NCBI GenBank assembly: GCA_014529385.2
Contig: CM043952.1
Location: 151,803,057 to 151,867,056 of the forward strand
Source: Adiantum capillus-veneris
Lineage: Eukaryota; Streptophyta; Polypodiopsida; Polypodiales; Pteridaceae
Direction: 5' to 3'
Length of the DNA: 64,000 bases
In this document: positions 12,967 through 25,815 of the stretch, in pieces
Numbering within the stretch: the first letter of the stretch is position 1
Layout: each line of letters opens with the position of its first letter
Translations under genes and position numbers: made by a program
Notes under the pieces: model-generated
Seen by the model: only the letters and a program-made list of their open reading frames with translations
What the model was told of the DNA's origin: nothing
Database searches by the model: none

Positions 12967-15334
12967 AGTGGTATTGGAGATGATAGTTCCATACCTAGAT
13001 CTATCTATCAATTTTGCATTAGCATTCTTAATAATCCCACTCCCTAATCACCATTTGGGCACGAGCATGCTCCACTACCCTTTGGTGATTAGAGGAGAAG
13101 GAAGTCATACTTAATTTTTTTCTTTGATTTCTTGAATAATTTCAATTAGCCTTTGCACTTTGTATGGCTTTTGCATAATTTATAAAATTATTCCTTTCAT
13201 TTTCATAATCTCTTTGCATTAGAAGTGTGTGTCCATAGGCATAATCAAGAGCTATTCATCAACTATCTGTTTACTCTAATCAGATCTCGCACGAGCAACT
13301 AGTTGGCAAATTAAAATTGCAAGATTAGTGCATTTTTGCTCTCTGTTTTCTTTGCAATAGCTCACAAGAATTTTGTGTGTATGTTTGGATTTTGAGTTTT
13401 CAATGCTCACCTAAAGCTTTAACTCTCACAAGCTCTTTTTTGACTTTGAAAGTGGTGTGGGACCCCATAATTTTAAGAGGGTAAAGTCAAAGCCCCCTAG
13501 GGTGCACAATCTTGTCGGACCCAAGTGGATTTGATAATCCCTTTTGGGCTCGAGTCTAAGAACTTTAAGCCCCTGCATCAAACTGCTTTTGCTGACCACC
13601 GACGTGAGCTGCCAACTATCCACACCTCAGCTTTGCCACAACTCGGCTTTATTCGAACGCTTTCACTTGTCACTTGCTACCAACATCTCACACTCTTGAA
13701 CATCTACAACTTTGTAACATCGCTTACCATATGCCACATGCATTCACCAATTTTGTTGTTGGTGCAGGCAAGACTCAACAACTGATCATTGGCCAGCGGC
13801 CCCACTCAACTCGTGTTGTGTGTGCCTTAACTTCACACTTATATTCAGTTGCACTACTGCTCATTAATTGGCTCACTTGCACTTACAACATCCGAGCGAC
13901 CTTGTGGCCTTGTATCATAATCAGCCCACAAGTTCCTAACACACACTGCATCTCCTACTTTGGTCAATTGCACTGTCTGCTTGCTTTGCAGAATTCCGTT
14001 AACCGTCAATCCACATGCTCCACTTGCTACAGCATGCGTGTTTATTGCCTTGTTTTGCCTTGGCCCGCTTGTCAATCTGCTGCAAATCACCCACTTATAA
14101 TCACCACTTGCTACCCATATGTCGCTACGTCATGCACTCCCCGCCTATGAGCTTATCAAAAGTTCCCCCCTCATATTTAATTTTGGGATTTGTTTTTTGG
14201 CAGGCCATCCCACACTCAAGCACTTTCTCAAAAAATTGAGACAGAACCTTTTGGCTCACACTCCCCTCCCAAGGAGCCATTCCCACGGTGCAACTTCCCA
14301 CTCCACATCCCTATTTAGGGGCTCTTCCCACAGTCGAGGAGATTGACAAAAGCCAAGGCTTCTCCCACGAGCACTGAGAGGGCGTAATCAAGAGATCAAC
14401 GAAGCACTGATCAATCCCTCTCTCTCGGAAGAGGACCACATCCTATGATAGGATAAACAAGTTGGGCTTAATCAAGCTATTCTCTTAAAGGCTTGATCAA
14501 AGATCGCTTCAAGGGGAAGGTACCACCACGAAGCTTAATTTTACATTTTGCATTTGCATTCTTGTAAACCATTGGGTAGACACTCCCATTAAATTTGTAA
14601 GATCCCCAATTGCATTTGCATAAAATCTTTAAGATCGGCATCTTACACGATAAAGATGAGCATACACAATGACATGTATGTGTGTTTTGCACTACTAGCC
14701 ATGAAGGTTGCATCCTCAACAAATTGGACCAATGACTCTAATGAAGATCAACATCAAAATGAAGAAGGCGGATGAAGATGAAGAAGACAATGACAACAAC
14801 AATGGATGATGATAACAAATTGAAGAAAATTTTGAAGAGGACACACATGAAGACATCTTCACACAAAAAGAATTAAATAATTTACTGTACTACCTAGGAC
14901 TACTATTGAGCCAACCGTTTCACTCGTGAACCATAGTGATGAATCTAGTAGAGAACCGCTATGATGTATCATGTGACATTGAACCATGGTTGTTGTATCC
15001 ATTGAGAATCGCCACGACATATGTGATTGAGAACCATAAAGTGTTAAATCCAGTGAGAACCACAATAATGTATCAGGTAGATGAATCATGGTAGCCTATG
15101 AGTACACCATGACACAAACATATGAATCCAAGAATTAAAAAAACTTTGTAAAACCCCAAGTTTGGCTTAATGGGCCAGTTGTTAGGGTAAGCCCAACTTG
15201 TGGCACTATGTGGGAAAGATCTCTGCCACCTAGGAAAAGATAAATGATGACATGGCTCAATAGCAAGAGGATGAAACCTCTCTAGCCAATGATTGTAAAG
15301 CACTAAGCCTATATTAGAGGCTATTTTCTAATGA
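12967..15334. other. Unclassified internal segment between two LTR copies
   Basis: No domain is recognised. It has several short open frames near 13.5-14.3 kb, Cys/His/Thr-rich by composition, and a run of degenerate 'gagaacc..' repeats at about 14.9-15.07 kb. The flanking direct LTR copies suggest it is the body of a decayed or non-autonomous element. Confidence 0.4.
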
Positions 15335-15508
15335 ATCTTTGCACTTTGAGCTATCGTCATTGTGTCTATACTCTCTCTCTATGCTTTTTCTCTTGGCGCA
15401 ACCCTAACCCTACGTTGCATTGCTCTAACCCATGGTGCAGGTTAAGGCTTCATCCACCATAGCCTAGTTCACTAACGACGCTTAGGGTTGAGCACCCCAA
15501 TTCCTACA
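15335..15508 (+). repeat. 5'-truncated LTR copy (same family as 12583-12966)
   Basis: Matches about 12791-12966 ('ctttgcactttgagcta', 'aaggcttcatccaccatag', 'ttagggttgag') and ends in CCTACA. The left two thirds of the LTR are absent. Seen directly in the sequence. Confidence 0.75.
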
Positions 15509-18500
15509 TTTCGCACCTCTCCCTTGTATAAGTGCTACATCCTTTTGTGGTCTATGCAAGTCACACAATATGCCAAAAGAGGCATCTTACATCCTTGCCA
15601 ATAATCTTGAGTTCTTTCTCTCTACCACCTTCTCCAAAGAGGATATCTATTGGAAAAAGGCAGTTTTGCAAAATGTAATAACTAACCTTATCGAAACATA
15701 GAAATAATATCATAAATGGGTGGAGTTTGAAAGAGTTCTCAATCAAATCCTAAGGGTCAATCATTTCAACCCTTAGTATTATGTAGTTTGTCTCCGAAAA
15801 GCAAAATGTGCTTTTCAAAAAGCAAGTGTAATCATTTGTGGAAAATAACAATTCTACATTCATAGATCTATCCTTAGATATGAAAGGTTGAGTATGTTAA
15901 AAGTTTGCTTCTTTTGATAAAATCTCTCGCATGTTCTTTTAATAAATTATCAAGTACCCGTAAAAGTAGCTAAAGAGGATGATATTATAGAAGTAGGCAG
16001 CAAGTCCAAAATTGCCATATCTTTCAAAATCTTTCAACCACCCCATTGGGCTTCTTGTATTTCTTATAGCTTAGAAAAGAGCTTATACATTTTTTTTGTG
16101 AATCATTAGTATTGTACTATAATAAGAACCAAGATAGCATTGTATGGCACTTGTGATGCATAGCTAGTAGCTTCAAGTAACTCTCACGATCACACGACCA
16201 TTTAAGTGTTCTTTATATCACTAAATAACCAAACATGATTTATTCTCTTTCACCTCTCTCCTTCTTACAAGTTCTTCATCCTTTTGTGGTCTAGAAAAAG
16301 ACAACTTACATCCTTGTCTCAATAGTCTTTAGTCCCTTCTTCTTTGCCACCTTCTTCTAAGAACATACTTATCAAAAAAAGATGCTGCTAAAAAGTAACC
16401 TTCCTAAAAGATGATAATAACACCATAAAATGGGTAGAGTTCGAAGAGATATTTCTGTCAAATCCTTGGTTGTGCAATTTTCACAACTAGAGTGAAGTTA
16501 TAGCCATTTTCATCGAGTGCTATCTTGTAGGTGTGGCTAGACCAACCTCATGCCCTCAACCATCAACTCTCAAGCTTCTAATGAAGCTCCACCCCACCAA
16601 GTCCTTATATAGTCGGGCCCTACCCCTTGTATATAGGACCACTTACCATGTCATCTATGGGGAAAGCTACCCTCCTAGGATAGGTCCTAGTCCTAGGCGC
16701 ATAGTCTCTAGGCTCCCAACCCATGCTTAACCATCATATGTGACACTCCATGAGTTGTGTTCTAAGAGAAATACAATAGAAAATGAATGCTAATTGCTCA
16801 TTTAATCTATCCGAGGAAGATGATATTGATAGCTTGGAATAAGATGACGAAGCTGAGCTCATAAAAAGGGAAAAAAGCTCACAGGTTGGCCTTTATAAAT
16901 CACTTTGAGCTTCAGTAGTTGTCGTGTATAAAATCATGAAACTGATTGTGAGAATGTTTTAAATAGATGCAACAGGGCTCAAAAGCCTATGCTAACAACA
17001 AAGCAACCTGCACGTGCATCCTAAAAAGTATGCTTATTACATTGAGAAAGGCGCTTAAGCACATTGAAACTTTGAGCCAAATTATCGGAGTATTAGTTTA
17101 TATTGGAGGGTGCTCTATTGGAGGCGTATGCTGTCGTCTCTTAGAGTGCTCTCGATGCACTCCAAATTATATTGGATGGTGCTCTATTGACAGTGTATGA
17201 TGTTGTCTCTTAGAGTGCTCACAATACATTCGTCATTATCCCTTTTTTGTACTTATCATTGCCTACAAAACATCAACATCTCCATCGTCATCTCCTCAAA
17301 GGCTCTCTAGTGCAACTAACTCCCTTTTGGGATTTGAGAAAACTCAAGGTTGAGAAAGTACTTCATGTAAAAGGAATGTTGATTGCAAACAATAAGAAGG
17401 AGCAAAAGTAGCATCACAAGCAATTAGAATGTTGATTGCAAGGAATTAGAAAGGATGGAAGCAAGAAATCGATCACAACTCTCCTTTACCTCTCTCTCTC
17501 TCTCTTCCGCGTACAGTCACACACACATGTATATCCAACAAGACATAAGTGACTACATGCATTGAGCACATTCACAAAAGTGATAACATTTTTTGCCATA
17601 TTTTATCATTTGAAAACAATGTAGATCTACCTTCATTGTCGGACATACCCTTCCAAAAGTGCAACTCAAGAGACTATATAAGGAGCAATCCCTCATTCTA
17701 CATTTACTAAACAACATTTTTTGAGCTTCCCAGCTCTGACCTGAGTGGCATCTCCGAACAAGACACTTCTTAAGGACTTTTCACACTTCCAAAAATGCAC
17801 GACACTTGGCATATATTTTAAGCATTGGCAAGCACAAGTTTCATTTGTGCAAGTCGACATCTCACCTCATGTAAGATCCCTTAAAATGTGCTCATATATG
17901 CATAGGTGATTCAATGCTCACTCAACATTTGTTTAAAACGTAAATGCGTTCCACAAGAAGCTTATGAAATACTTTTTGTGCTCTCAAATCTAGAATGCAT
18001 TGGCGTAAATGTCAATCACTCTTCCTTACTTTATTTGGTTTGCCCTTGTCAACAGATTGCAAAATGCCACATATACATTGGAAATGCAAGCATAGGTGAT
18101 CACACAATGCTCACTTTGCATGTAATGGAAATAGTTAAGATTGCTCATATGTCACATTTGGAGGGAAGGCTTGGCTCTGCATGCAACAAGATAACTCACA
18201 ACTTTTTCACCTTACCCCCCAACAAGCATACCTTGCAGTTAATGCAACCCAAACAATGACATTCGGAAGAAAAGGCTTGTCAAATAACTACATTGTGCAC
18301 ACCATTTGTTCTAATCTTCCAAAAGAGCTTGATGTGCTTTCCCTTGTTGAGGGAGAGAGATAAATCTCTCACTAAAGCCATAGCCAACTTCTCCCTATGA
18401 TGACAAAGCAACTCGTATTCAAATCAACACAGTGAGAAGAGAAAATTAATGAATTGTCACAAACTTGCCAAATAAATTTATACGTACAAAGTTGGTCTTT

Positions 18501-19050
18501 TTGGATGTGCAAGGCCCTTTCACAAAAGTGACAAAAGTCTAATGATACCATCATCAAATAATCCTCTAGTTGGATGCGAGGTTGAATGAAGGCCAAATGT
18601 ATTCGATAAAAAGGAGGAAAAAGTATACACAAGTCTTCTTGAAGGATAGCAAGCATCTTGAAATGCACATGGCCACCCACCATATTAGTTTCAATAAATA
18701 TGTAAATGACCCAATTCATTGCAAATATAATAGATCTCACATGCCACATTTCTATCATTAGTTATATGGCTGTTTAAAAATATCTCTAACATTACTAAAT
18801 CAATTGAATAGATTTCATGACAAACTCACTCTCTTGCCCTCTCTCCACTCTCCTCTTTCTCACGATTTAACTTTCATGGACTAACTTAAATTAGTAATTA
18901 CTCCAAATCACTAACTCGATGCAAATGCGGCTACCGAGCCCTCCAATTTTTCTTAAGGGTCATTAGTTTTTTCAAAATTTGACTAAATGAAAGGTTTATT
19001 GACCTAATGACCTCCATTCCTAGGATACTTAATAGTTAAAGCCTTCACCA
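15509..19050. repeat. Non-genic DNA with diverged local duplications
   Basis: Two diverged direct copies of about 220 bp lie at about 15520-15765 and 16250-16475; they share 'catccttttgtggtcta', 'cttacatccttg' and 'gggt.gagtt.gaa'. A 75-bp tandem duplication lies at about 17088-17222 ('ggtgctctattg', 'gtctcttagagtgctc'). A TC tract is near 17486. Open frames here (for example 17906-18259, and 18372-18758 on the minus strand) have no recognisable domain and are not called as genes. Confidence 0.55.
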
Positions 19051-19053
19051 TAG

Positions 19054-19072
19054 CATGGTTAGACTAACCATG
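19054..19072. promoter_or_regulatory. Perfect 9-bp inverted repeat upstream of the MATH gene
   Basis: CATGGTTAG-A-CTAACCATG, a perfect 9-bp inverted repeat around one base, about 65 bp upstream of the likely TATA box. It could be a dimeric transcription-factor site. The symmetry is seen directly; the role is inference. Confidence 0.45.
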
Positions 19073-19118
19073 GGAGGTTGATTATATAGTGATGATGCAT
19101 GAAATAATGGGTTGGGGC

Positions 19119-19127
19119 TATATAGGT
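19119..19127 (+). promoter_or_regulatory. Probable TATA box of the MATH gene
   Basis: CTATATAGG is followed by a CT-rich stretch (ttctctccctctctcc), which is typical of plant core promoters. Transcription would start around 19150, leaving a leader of about 100 bases before the ATG at 19253. A weaker TATA-like string lies at 19082. Confidence 0.55.
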
Positions 19128-19252
19128 TTCTCTCCCTCTCTCCGGCATCATCTCGCTCTGTCTCGCAGACCCATCATCATCGGGAAGGGAATGCCCTTGA
19201 GGCTGAAGGTAGGCATTGCGATTGGAACAAGACTTGTTGGTAGGCGCTGGAG

Positions 19253-22200
19253 ATGAAAAGAGGGGGGGGAGGGGGGACGGCAGCAACAATGGCGACAGGA
19301 GGGGGAGGAGGGGCGATGGCTAACAAGCAGCAGCAGCAACACCAGCAGGGGCAAGGTGAAGAGGCTGCAACCTCGTCTTCATCAGAAACAGGGGGGGTTG
19401 GGGGCTTGGAGAGCCCGGCAGCCGCCCTTGGCCGCTCGGAGAAGAGTGTACCCGCCCGTGGTGGAGATTATGCAGCCGCTGATGAGCCCCGTGAAGGTGG
19501 GCAGGAATCTGTTGTTGTTGAGCGTCGAGGAGACCATTCTGCCATCTGCAAATGGACCATTTTTCATGTTACAAAGGTCAAGGCACGAGCTTTATGGAGC
19601 CGCTACTTTGAAGTCGGCGGTTATGATTGCCGGCTGCTTGTATACCCAAAAGGTGACTCTCAAGCGCTCCCCGGCTACCTGTCCATTTACTTGCAGGTCA
19701 TGGATCCCCGTAGTTCATCGTCATCCAAATGGGATTGCTTTGCTAGTTATCGCCTCTGCGTGGTGAACCACAAAGATGAGGCCAAATCCATACAAAGAGA
19801 CTCCTGGCATCGGTTTTCTGGCAAGAAGAAGTCTCACGGATGGTGTGATTTTACCCCTTCTGCAACTGTATCAGATCCAAAAGCAGGCTTCTTGATAAGT
19901 GACACTGTTCTCATCACCGCTGAGATCCTTGTTCTACACGAGTCAGTCTCCTTTTCAAGAGAGAATGAGCTTCAGCCTATGCTGGGTCCAATGCCTGAGG
20001 TTCTCAGTGGGAAATTTACTTGGAAAGTGCACAATTTTGCCTTGTTTAAAGAAATGATTAAAACTCAAAAAATCATGAGCCCTGTTTTCCCTGCTGGAGA
20101 GTGTAATCTTCGTCTTAGTGTGTACCAATCATCTGTAAGTGGCATTGAATATCTATCCATGTGCCTGGAGAGCAAGGACACTGAGAAGTCAGCTTCAATG
20201 GAAAGAAGCTGTTGGTGTCTTTTTCGTATGTCGGTTTTGAACCAGAAAGCTGGCCAAAATCACATGCACCGAGATTCGTATGGTAGGTTTGCCGGGGATA
20301 ATAAGAGTGGAGATAATACCAGTCTTGGTTGGAATGATTACATGAAAATGTCTGATTTTATAGGAGCAGAGATGGGGTATCTGGTCGACGATACTGCTGT
20401 CTTCAGTGCTTCTTTCCATGTCATCAAAGAGTCTAGCACATTTCCCAAAAGTGTTGGTTCTATGTCTGGACGAGCAGGAGCCAAAAAGTCTGATGGTCAT
20501 CAGGGAAAATTTGTGTGGAAGATAGAGAACTTTACAAAGCTGAAGGATCTATTGAAGAAGCGCAAAATAACAGGGCTCTGCATTAAGAGCAGGCGATTTC
20601 AAGTAGGGAACCGGGATTGCCGGCTGGTTGTTTATCCTAGAGGTGTGAATTTTGGTGCTTATGCTCCCTTGGTTTGTTGCATGCACTTTTACTGAAATTC
20701 ATCTTATTTGGGCTTGAAGAAGTCCTTTCTATCCATACACTAAGATACTATGGCTCTATTTTTTTTACAGGGCAATCACAACCCCCCTGTCATTTATCTA
20801 TGTTTTTGGAGGTCACGGACCCTCGAAATACGTCTGCTGACTGGAGCTGCTTTGTCAGCCATAGGCTTTCTGTTGTCAATCAGCGCTCTGAGGATCGTTC
20901 GGTCACAAAAGAGTCACAAAATCGATACTCCAAAGCTGCCAAGGATTGGGGGTGGAGAGAGTTTGTCACCTTGACCAGCCTCTTTGATCAAGATTCTGGT
21001 TTCCTTGTGCAAGACACGGTAGTTTTTTCAGCCGAGGTCTTGATACTCAAGGAGACGTCTATAATGCAAGAAACAATAGACTCTGATGAGCCTTTAACAG
21101 CCATTTCTGGAGTAGAAAGTGGAAGGATCGTGCACCGTGGTACATTCACATGGCGTGTTGAGAACTTTCTCGCCTTTAAAGAAATTATGGAGACTCGGAA
21201 GATTTTCAGCAAATTCTTCCAAGCTGGTGGCTGTGAGCTGCGTATTGGTAGGTTGATATTCATATAGTCAATTGTCAAATGATAATACAATTTCAGATAT
21301 TTGCTATACCTCTCGGTCCATTTTGACAGGTGTTTATGAATCATTTGATACATTATGCATATATTTGGAGAGCGATCAATCTGCAGGCGCAGACCCAGAT
21401 AGGAACTTTTGGGTCAGATATAGAATGGCAGTTGTCAATCAGAAGCATGCAGACCGGACTGTGTGGAAGGAGTCTTCCATATGTACAAAGACATGGAACA
21501 ATTCTGTCTTGCAGTTTATGAAAGTTTCTGAGATGGTGGAGGCTGATGCTGGCTTTCTTGTCCGTGATACTGTAGTATTTTCCTGTGAGATTCTGGATTG
21601 CTGTCCCTGGTTTGAGTTCTCAGACCTCGAGGTAAGATTTAGGGTACTAAAGCTTGCAGACAGGCCATCTGTTCTGGATGAGATAGAGTAACAGTTTGCT
21701 AGTGTGATGGTTTATGTGCGTTAAAATACTGTTCTTTCTGCATCACCCTTAAGTTCTCTTTTGCAATCCATCTTCTAGGTAATGGTGTCAGACGAAGAAC
21801 AAGACGCAATCTCAACTGACCCTGACGAACTGCTGGACTCTGATGACAGTGAGGGTATCAGTGGTGACGAAGAGGACATCTTTAGGAATCTGCTTGCTAG
21901 AGCTGGATTTCATCTTAGCTATGGTGATAATCCACCACTCCTCCTTGATCCATCACAGCTGCAGGTTACTCTTAGAGAGAAATTGCTGATGGATGCTGGG
22001 GCCATAGCAGCCTTTTTGACGGGGCTACGGGTTTACCTTGATGATCCAGCCAAAGTGAAGCGTCTGCTTCTTCCAACAAAATTGTCGTCTCCAGCCAGCA
22101 ATGGCGCCAAGAAAGGTACTCCAAAGGGGGAGGCTACCTCTCCAAGCTTGATGAACTTGCTGATGGGTGTGAAGGTTCTCCAACAGGCAATTGCAGATTT

Positions 22201-24499
22201 ACTACTTGACATAATGGTTGAGTGCTGCCAGCCTTCAAGTGGTGATGAGTTTGCTGAGGCTAAGTCAAGGCTGCAGCCAGATACTAGCCAAGTTGGTGTC
22301 AAAGGATCTTTTGTTTGGAGGGCTTTTGGTGGTGCAGCACCAGACACTGTTGCCCAAAGTCCTTCTATCGGTCATAGGCTAGATAACAATCATGATGGAA
22401 TGATGGCGACTCAAGCTGTTCAAAGTTCCAACACACCTCTCCCTCCCATTGAGCCCCAAATTTCAAAGGGCTTAGTACTTCCAAGCGGTTTTCTTCCCGA
22501 AAATGCATCTAGGGATGCTGCAGCAGGCATTGCTAGTCATTCTCAGAAGGTTTGTACTTGGTCGTCTCTTACACTCCCCGCACCAATGTTTTACCTATTC
22601 TGTGTTTTTTTTAATATAGTCCCTGGTCATGTCATACTTTCAGCCGAAGTGGCCAGAGCAGTCGGATGAGCTTTTAGGGCTGATTGTTAATTCGTTAAGG
22701 GCATTGGATGGGGCAGTACCGCAAGGTTGTCCTGAACCTAGAAGGCGCCCACAGTCAGCGCAAAAGATTGCTCTTGTGCTTGAAAAGGCTCCAAAACATT
22801 TGCAACCCGATCTCATTGCCTTGGTGCCAAAGCTTGTTGATGTCTCAGAGCATTCTCTAGCAGCAGAGGTGCTTCTTGATCGTCTCAGACAACCTGAAGC
22901 AGAGCCTGCCCTGCATTTACCTGTAAGTTGTGGCTCCATGTTCAGCTTTTGCATACTGACATGAAGCTTTCCTTTCATCTGGAGCCTGTAATCCTGGATT
23001 TTTGGAACTACAGGTTCTGGGGGCACTCAGCCAGCTCGACGTTAGTAGCAATGTCTGGGAGATGGTGATGGATCAAGCTTTGAAAGTTCTTCCTGATTCC
23101 AATGACGAGCCTTTAGCTGCTGCAATGAGTTTTGCATTCAAAGCAGCAGCTAAATGTGAGCGGCTGTCACAAGCTGTATGTGTTTCCTCATCACTGTACC
23201 TTACTTCTTTGGCTCTGTTACTCGTCGTTTTTATTTGTCTTCACTACAATCATGTCTTTCAGGCAAAAGCTGTTCGGGAACGGCTCAAACGTCTAGGGCC
23301 AACTGTATCACCTCGGGTGCTTGATGTTGTCAGGAGCACAGTTTGTCATAATGTAGATGTTGCCAAGGCTTTGTTACGTGACATTGACACAGACTGTGAA
23401 TGCAGTGAGCCAGACTTGGCGTTACCATCATCAAACGTCCCTTTTGAGGAGCGTGGTAATGGAGCTGCCTCAGAGCAGTTGCAATTGGCAGCAGCCTGCT
23501 GGAGAGTAGCTGATGTGGATGTTCTTGTAGAAATGCTGACAGTTCCTTGTTTGAGGGCGGAAGCTCAGCAGGTTTTTGAGAGAGCTATAGCAAGAGGTGC
23601 ATTTGGTGAGCACTCAGTAGTCATGGTTTTGGAAAGACGGCATGCACAGAGATTAATTATGGATTCAAGATGCCATCTGAATGGCCTACAAAGTGCAGAG
23701 GCATCCTTGTCAGGCACAGCAAGCATAAGTATTTCTGAAAATGATGATGATTTCCCTGTGGTGCTGGGCCTGGCAGAGACCCTTGCCCTTTCAAGGGATG
23801 TTCGAGTGAGAGAATTTGTCAGCACATTGTATGCTGTAATGTTCAAGGTTTACTGCAATGAAGTGTACCGTGAGCGAATGCTGAGGGGACTTGCTGAGCA
23901 TGCAACTAGCAATGCACATGTGCCTTCAGAGGTGGAGTTGAGTATGGATATTTTAACCTTTTTAGTCAGGGAAGAAGAGGGAACTGCGAGGCCTGTTTTA
24001 TGCATGATGAGGGAAGCAGCTGAACTTGCAAATGCAGACCGAGCCACCTTGTATCAACAACTTCGCACCACTGAGGAGGAGACAGCTTTGGCTCGTACTG
24101 AAAGGCAAGGAGAGATAAATAACCTTGTGAAGGAGAAAACAGCCTTATCTCAAAAGTTGCTGGAAGCAGAAGCAGCACAGGCACGTCTTAAAGTAAGCAA
24201 CTGCTTGTGACCTTTTTCTGTAACTTAATTGTTTATTTTTGGTCCTTGGTTTTTGAGTACTTAAGACATGCATTGTTTTGCAGAGTGAGGGAAAGGCTGA
24301 GCTGGATAGACTTTCACGGGAGAAGAGAGACCTTGCTGATCGGCTTCGTGAGGCAGAAAGCCAATTAGAGTGGGTACGTTCTGAGCGTGATGACGAGGTG
24401 ACAAGGCTAGCTCTAGAGAAAAAGAACTTCCAAGATCGCTTGCGGGATGCTGAAGGGCAGATTTCACAGCTGAAGTCTCGCAAGAGAGATGAGCTCAAG
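19253..24499 (+). CDS. Four-MATH-domain TRAF-like protein, 3' end not in window
   Basis: Plant protein with tandem MATH (TRAF-C-like) domains, resembling Arabidopsis At2g25320/At2g25330. MATH domains usually bind partner proteins; the exact role of this family is not settled. Exons: 19253-20642, 20771-21247, 21330-21631, 21779-22549, 22620-22922, 23014-23175, 23263-24192, 24284-24499. All introns are GT-AG and 70-147 bp, and exons from the fourth on start in phase 0. The visible 1517 codons hold a Gly/Gln/Ser-rich N-terminus (1-95), MATH domains at about 97-227, 253-392, 418-556 and 587-712, an acidic segment (about 724-755), an alpha-helical middle and a C-terminal coiled coil rich in E/K/R/L (about 1400-1517). 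The ATG at 19253 is the first in frame after the TATA box. A donor (AAG|GTACAT) follows codon 1517, and the expected final roughly 150 codons are not found before the LTR at 25816 or elsewhere in the window. Confidence 0.92.
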
Positions 24500-25815
24500 G
24501 TACATACTGCTGAGCACAGTTCTGCATTAGTTTCTGTGCATGCTTCTTTTGGGGGCATGTTGGAAGTCTGCAGGACTGCTTCAGTGCTGTTCTACTATGC
24601 ATATCTGGGATGGCTAATGTAATAGTTTTATCTATTCTTGTGTGGTTGAAATAGTACCATAGTTTTCTAAACTTAGGAAAGAATTGAAGTATGATATGGA
24701 TACCATACTTGACCCACTCAAACTGAAATCAAGAACCACAAGATCCAGACGAGGAGTCTCCCATCCTGATTAACACAAGAGGATTAAGTAAGCATGAGCT
24801 TAGTTACATACTTGATCCACCCAAATTGAAAACAACCACCAGAAGATTCAGACGGGGAGTCTCACATCCTGGTTAACTCAAGAGGAGATGCAACCATAAG
24901 CTCAAGTACTCAAATGTTAGAATCAAGATGATGATGATGTGCCTTCAAGCTCTTTAGCAAACGGGGAAGAGGAAGAAGAGACCAAACTATAAGACTTTTG
25001 CATTTTGAAAAGTATTTTGACTCATATGTTGCATTTTGAATGCTTAAAAGTAGGGTATGATACTAGACTTCTTTTACATCTTATCACTAGACAGTAGTAA
25101 GTATAAGGTCTTGGACCGTTCAGTGCAGGGGAGCCAATCATACTTTTCCACATTTCCAGACCCGTGTGCATACGGGTATGAAAAATGTATGCAAAAAAGC
25201 TATGCTAACCTCTTCTAATATTTTGTGATTTATTTTTCTTTTTATCTGTCTGCCTTGCTTCTGTGTCTTGTGTAAGTCTTTTAGCTTCTCTTCTAATTTG
25301 TAAGTAGAGACTTTTAGAGCTTTCTGACGTCGACTGCTATATCATTAAATCTGTAGAGGTAGTAGGAAGCTTTTTGCTCTAGATAAAGCCACTTTTGTTT
25401 TCTTAACTTAGCGTTTGTGTTACTTTCCATGTCATTGTTCAAGGCAGTGCAATGTTTTTGGAGGTTTGCATCTTGATGTTATGACGCTCTTCATTGTCAG
25501 GATTTAAGGCTGACCTTGAGCATTCTGGGTGTGTGAGGGTGATTTGCATCATGGTCGGTTTTAAAGATTGTACTAGAGTAATCCGGGATTTAAATTCGCC
25601 CCTGTGTTGGTTTAGATACTGCTGATATTACAAGCTCGATTGTTTTCACAGTTGCTAGTGATTTGTATATTTGTTTAGTTACCGTAGTGGCTATATCTAT
25701 GCTCTAATTTAGTTTGCAAAGATATAGTTTAAGGCACACAACTTGGAGGTCTGATTGTCTTTTCCTAGTGTCAACAATGTTTGGGCCCTTGGTAAGCAAG
25801 TTGTGGCAGGATGTT
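24500..25815 (+). other. Presumed intron or 3' flank of the MATH gene
   Basis: Begins with a splice donor after the eighth exon. No matching coiled-coil exon was found. A diverged tandem duplication of about 105 bp lies at about 24702-24895 ('cttgaccca', 'agattcagacggggagtctc', 'catcctg.ttaac'). The remainder is T-rich, as intron or 3' untranslated sequence would be. If the donor is not used, the frame stops after about 41 more codons, near 24620. Confidence 0.5.
24702..24895. repeat. Diverged tandem duplication, ~105-bp unit
   Basis: Two copies share 'atacttga.ccac.caaa.tgaaa', 'gattcagac', 'ggagtctc' and 'catcctg.ttaac.caagagga'. Divergence suggests an old duplication. It lies in the presumed last intron or 3' flank of the MATH gene. 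Confidence 0.75.

Noticed and set aside
17906-18259. 117-codon frame in the gene-free interval
   Set aside because: No domain recognised and no supporting signals; length is within chance expectation for AT-rich DNA.
24500-24622. Continuation of the MATH frame past exon 8 as the true C-terminus
   Set aside because: Family members continue with a charged coiled coil, and the sequence changes character exactly at a GT donor. It is kept only as an alternative.
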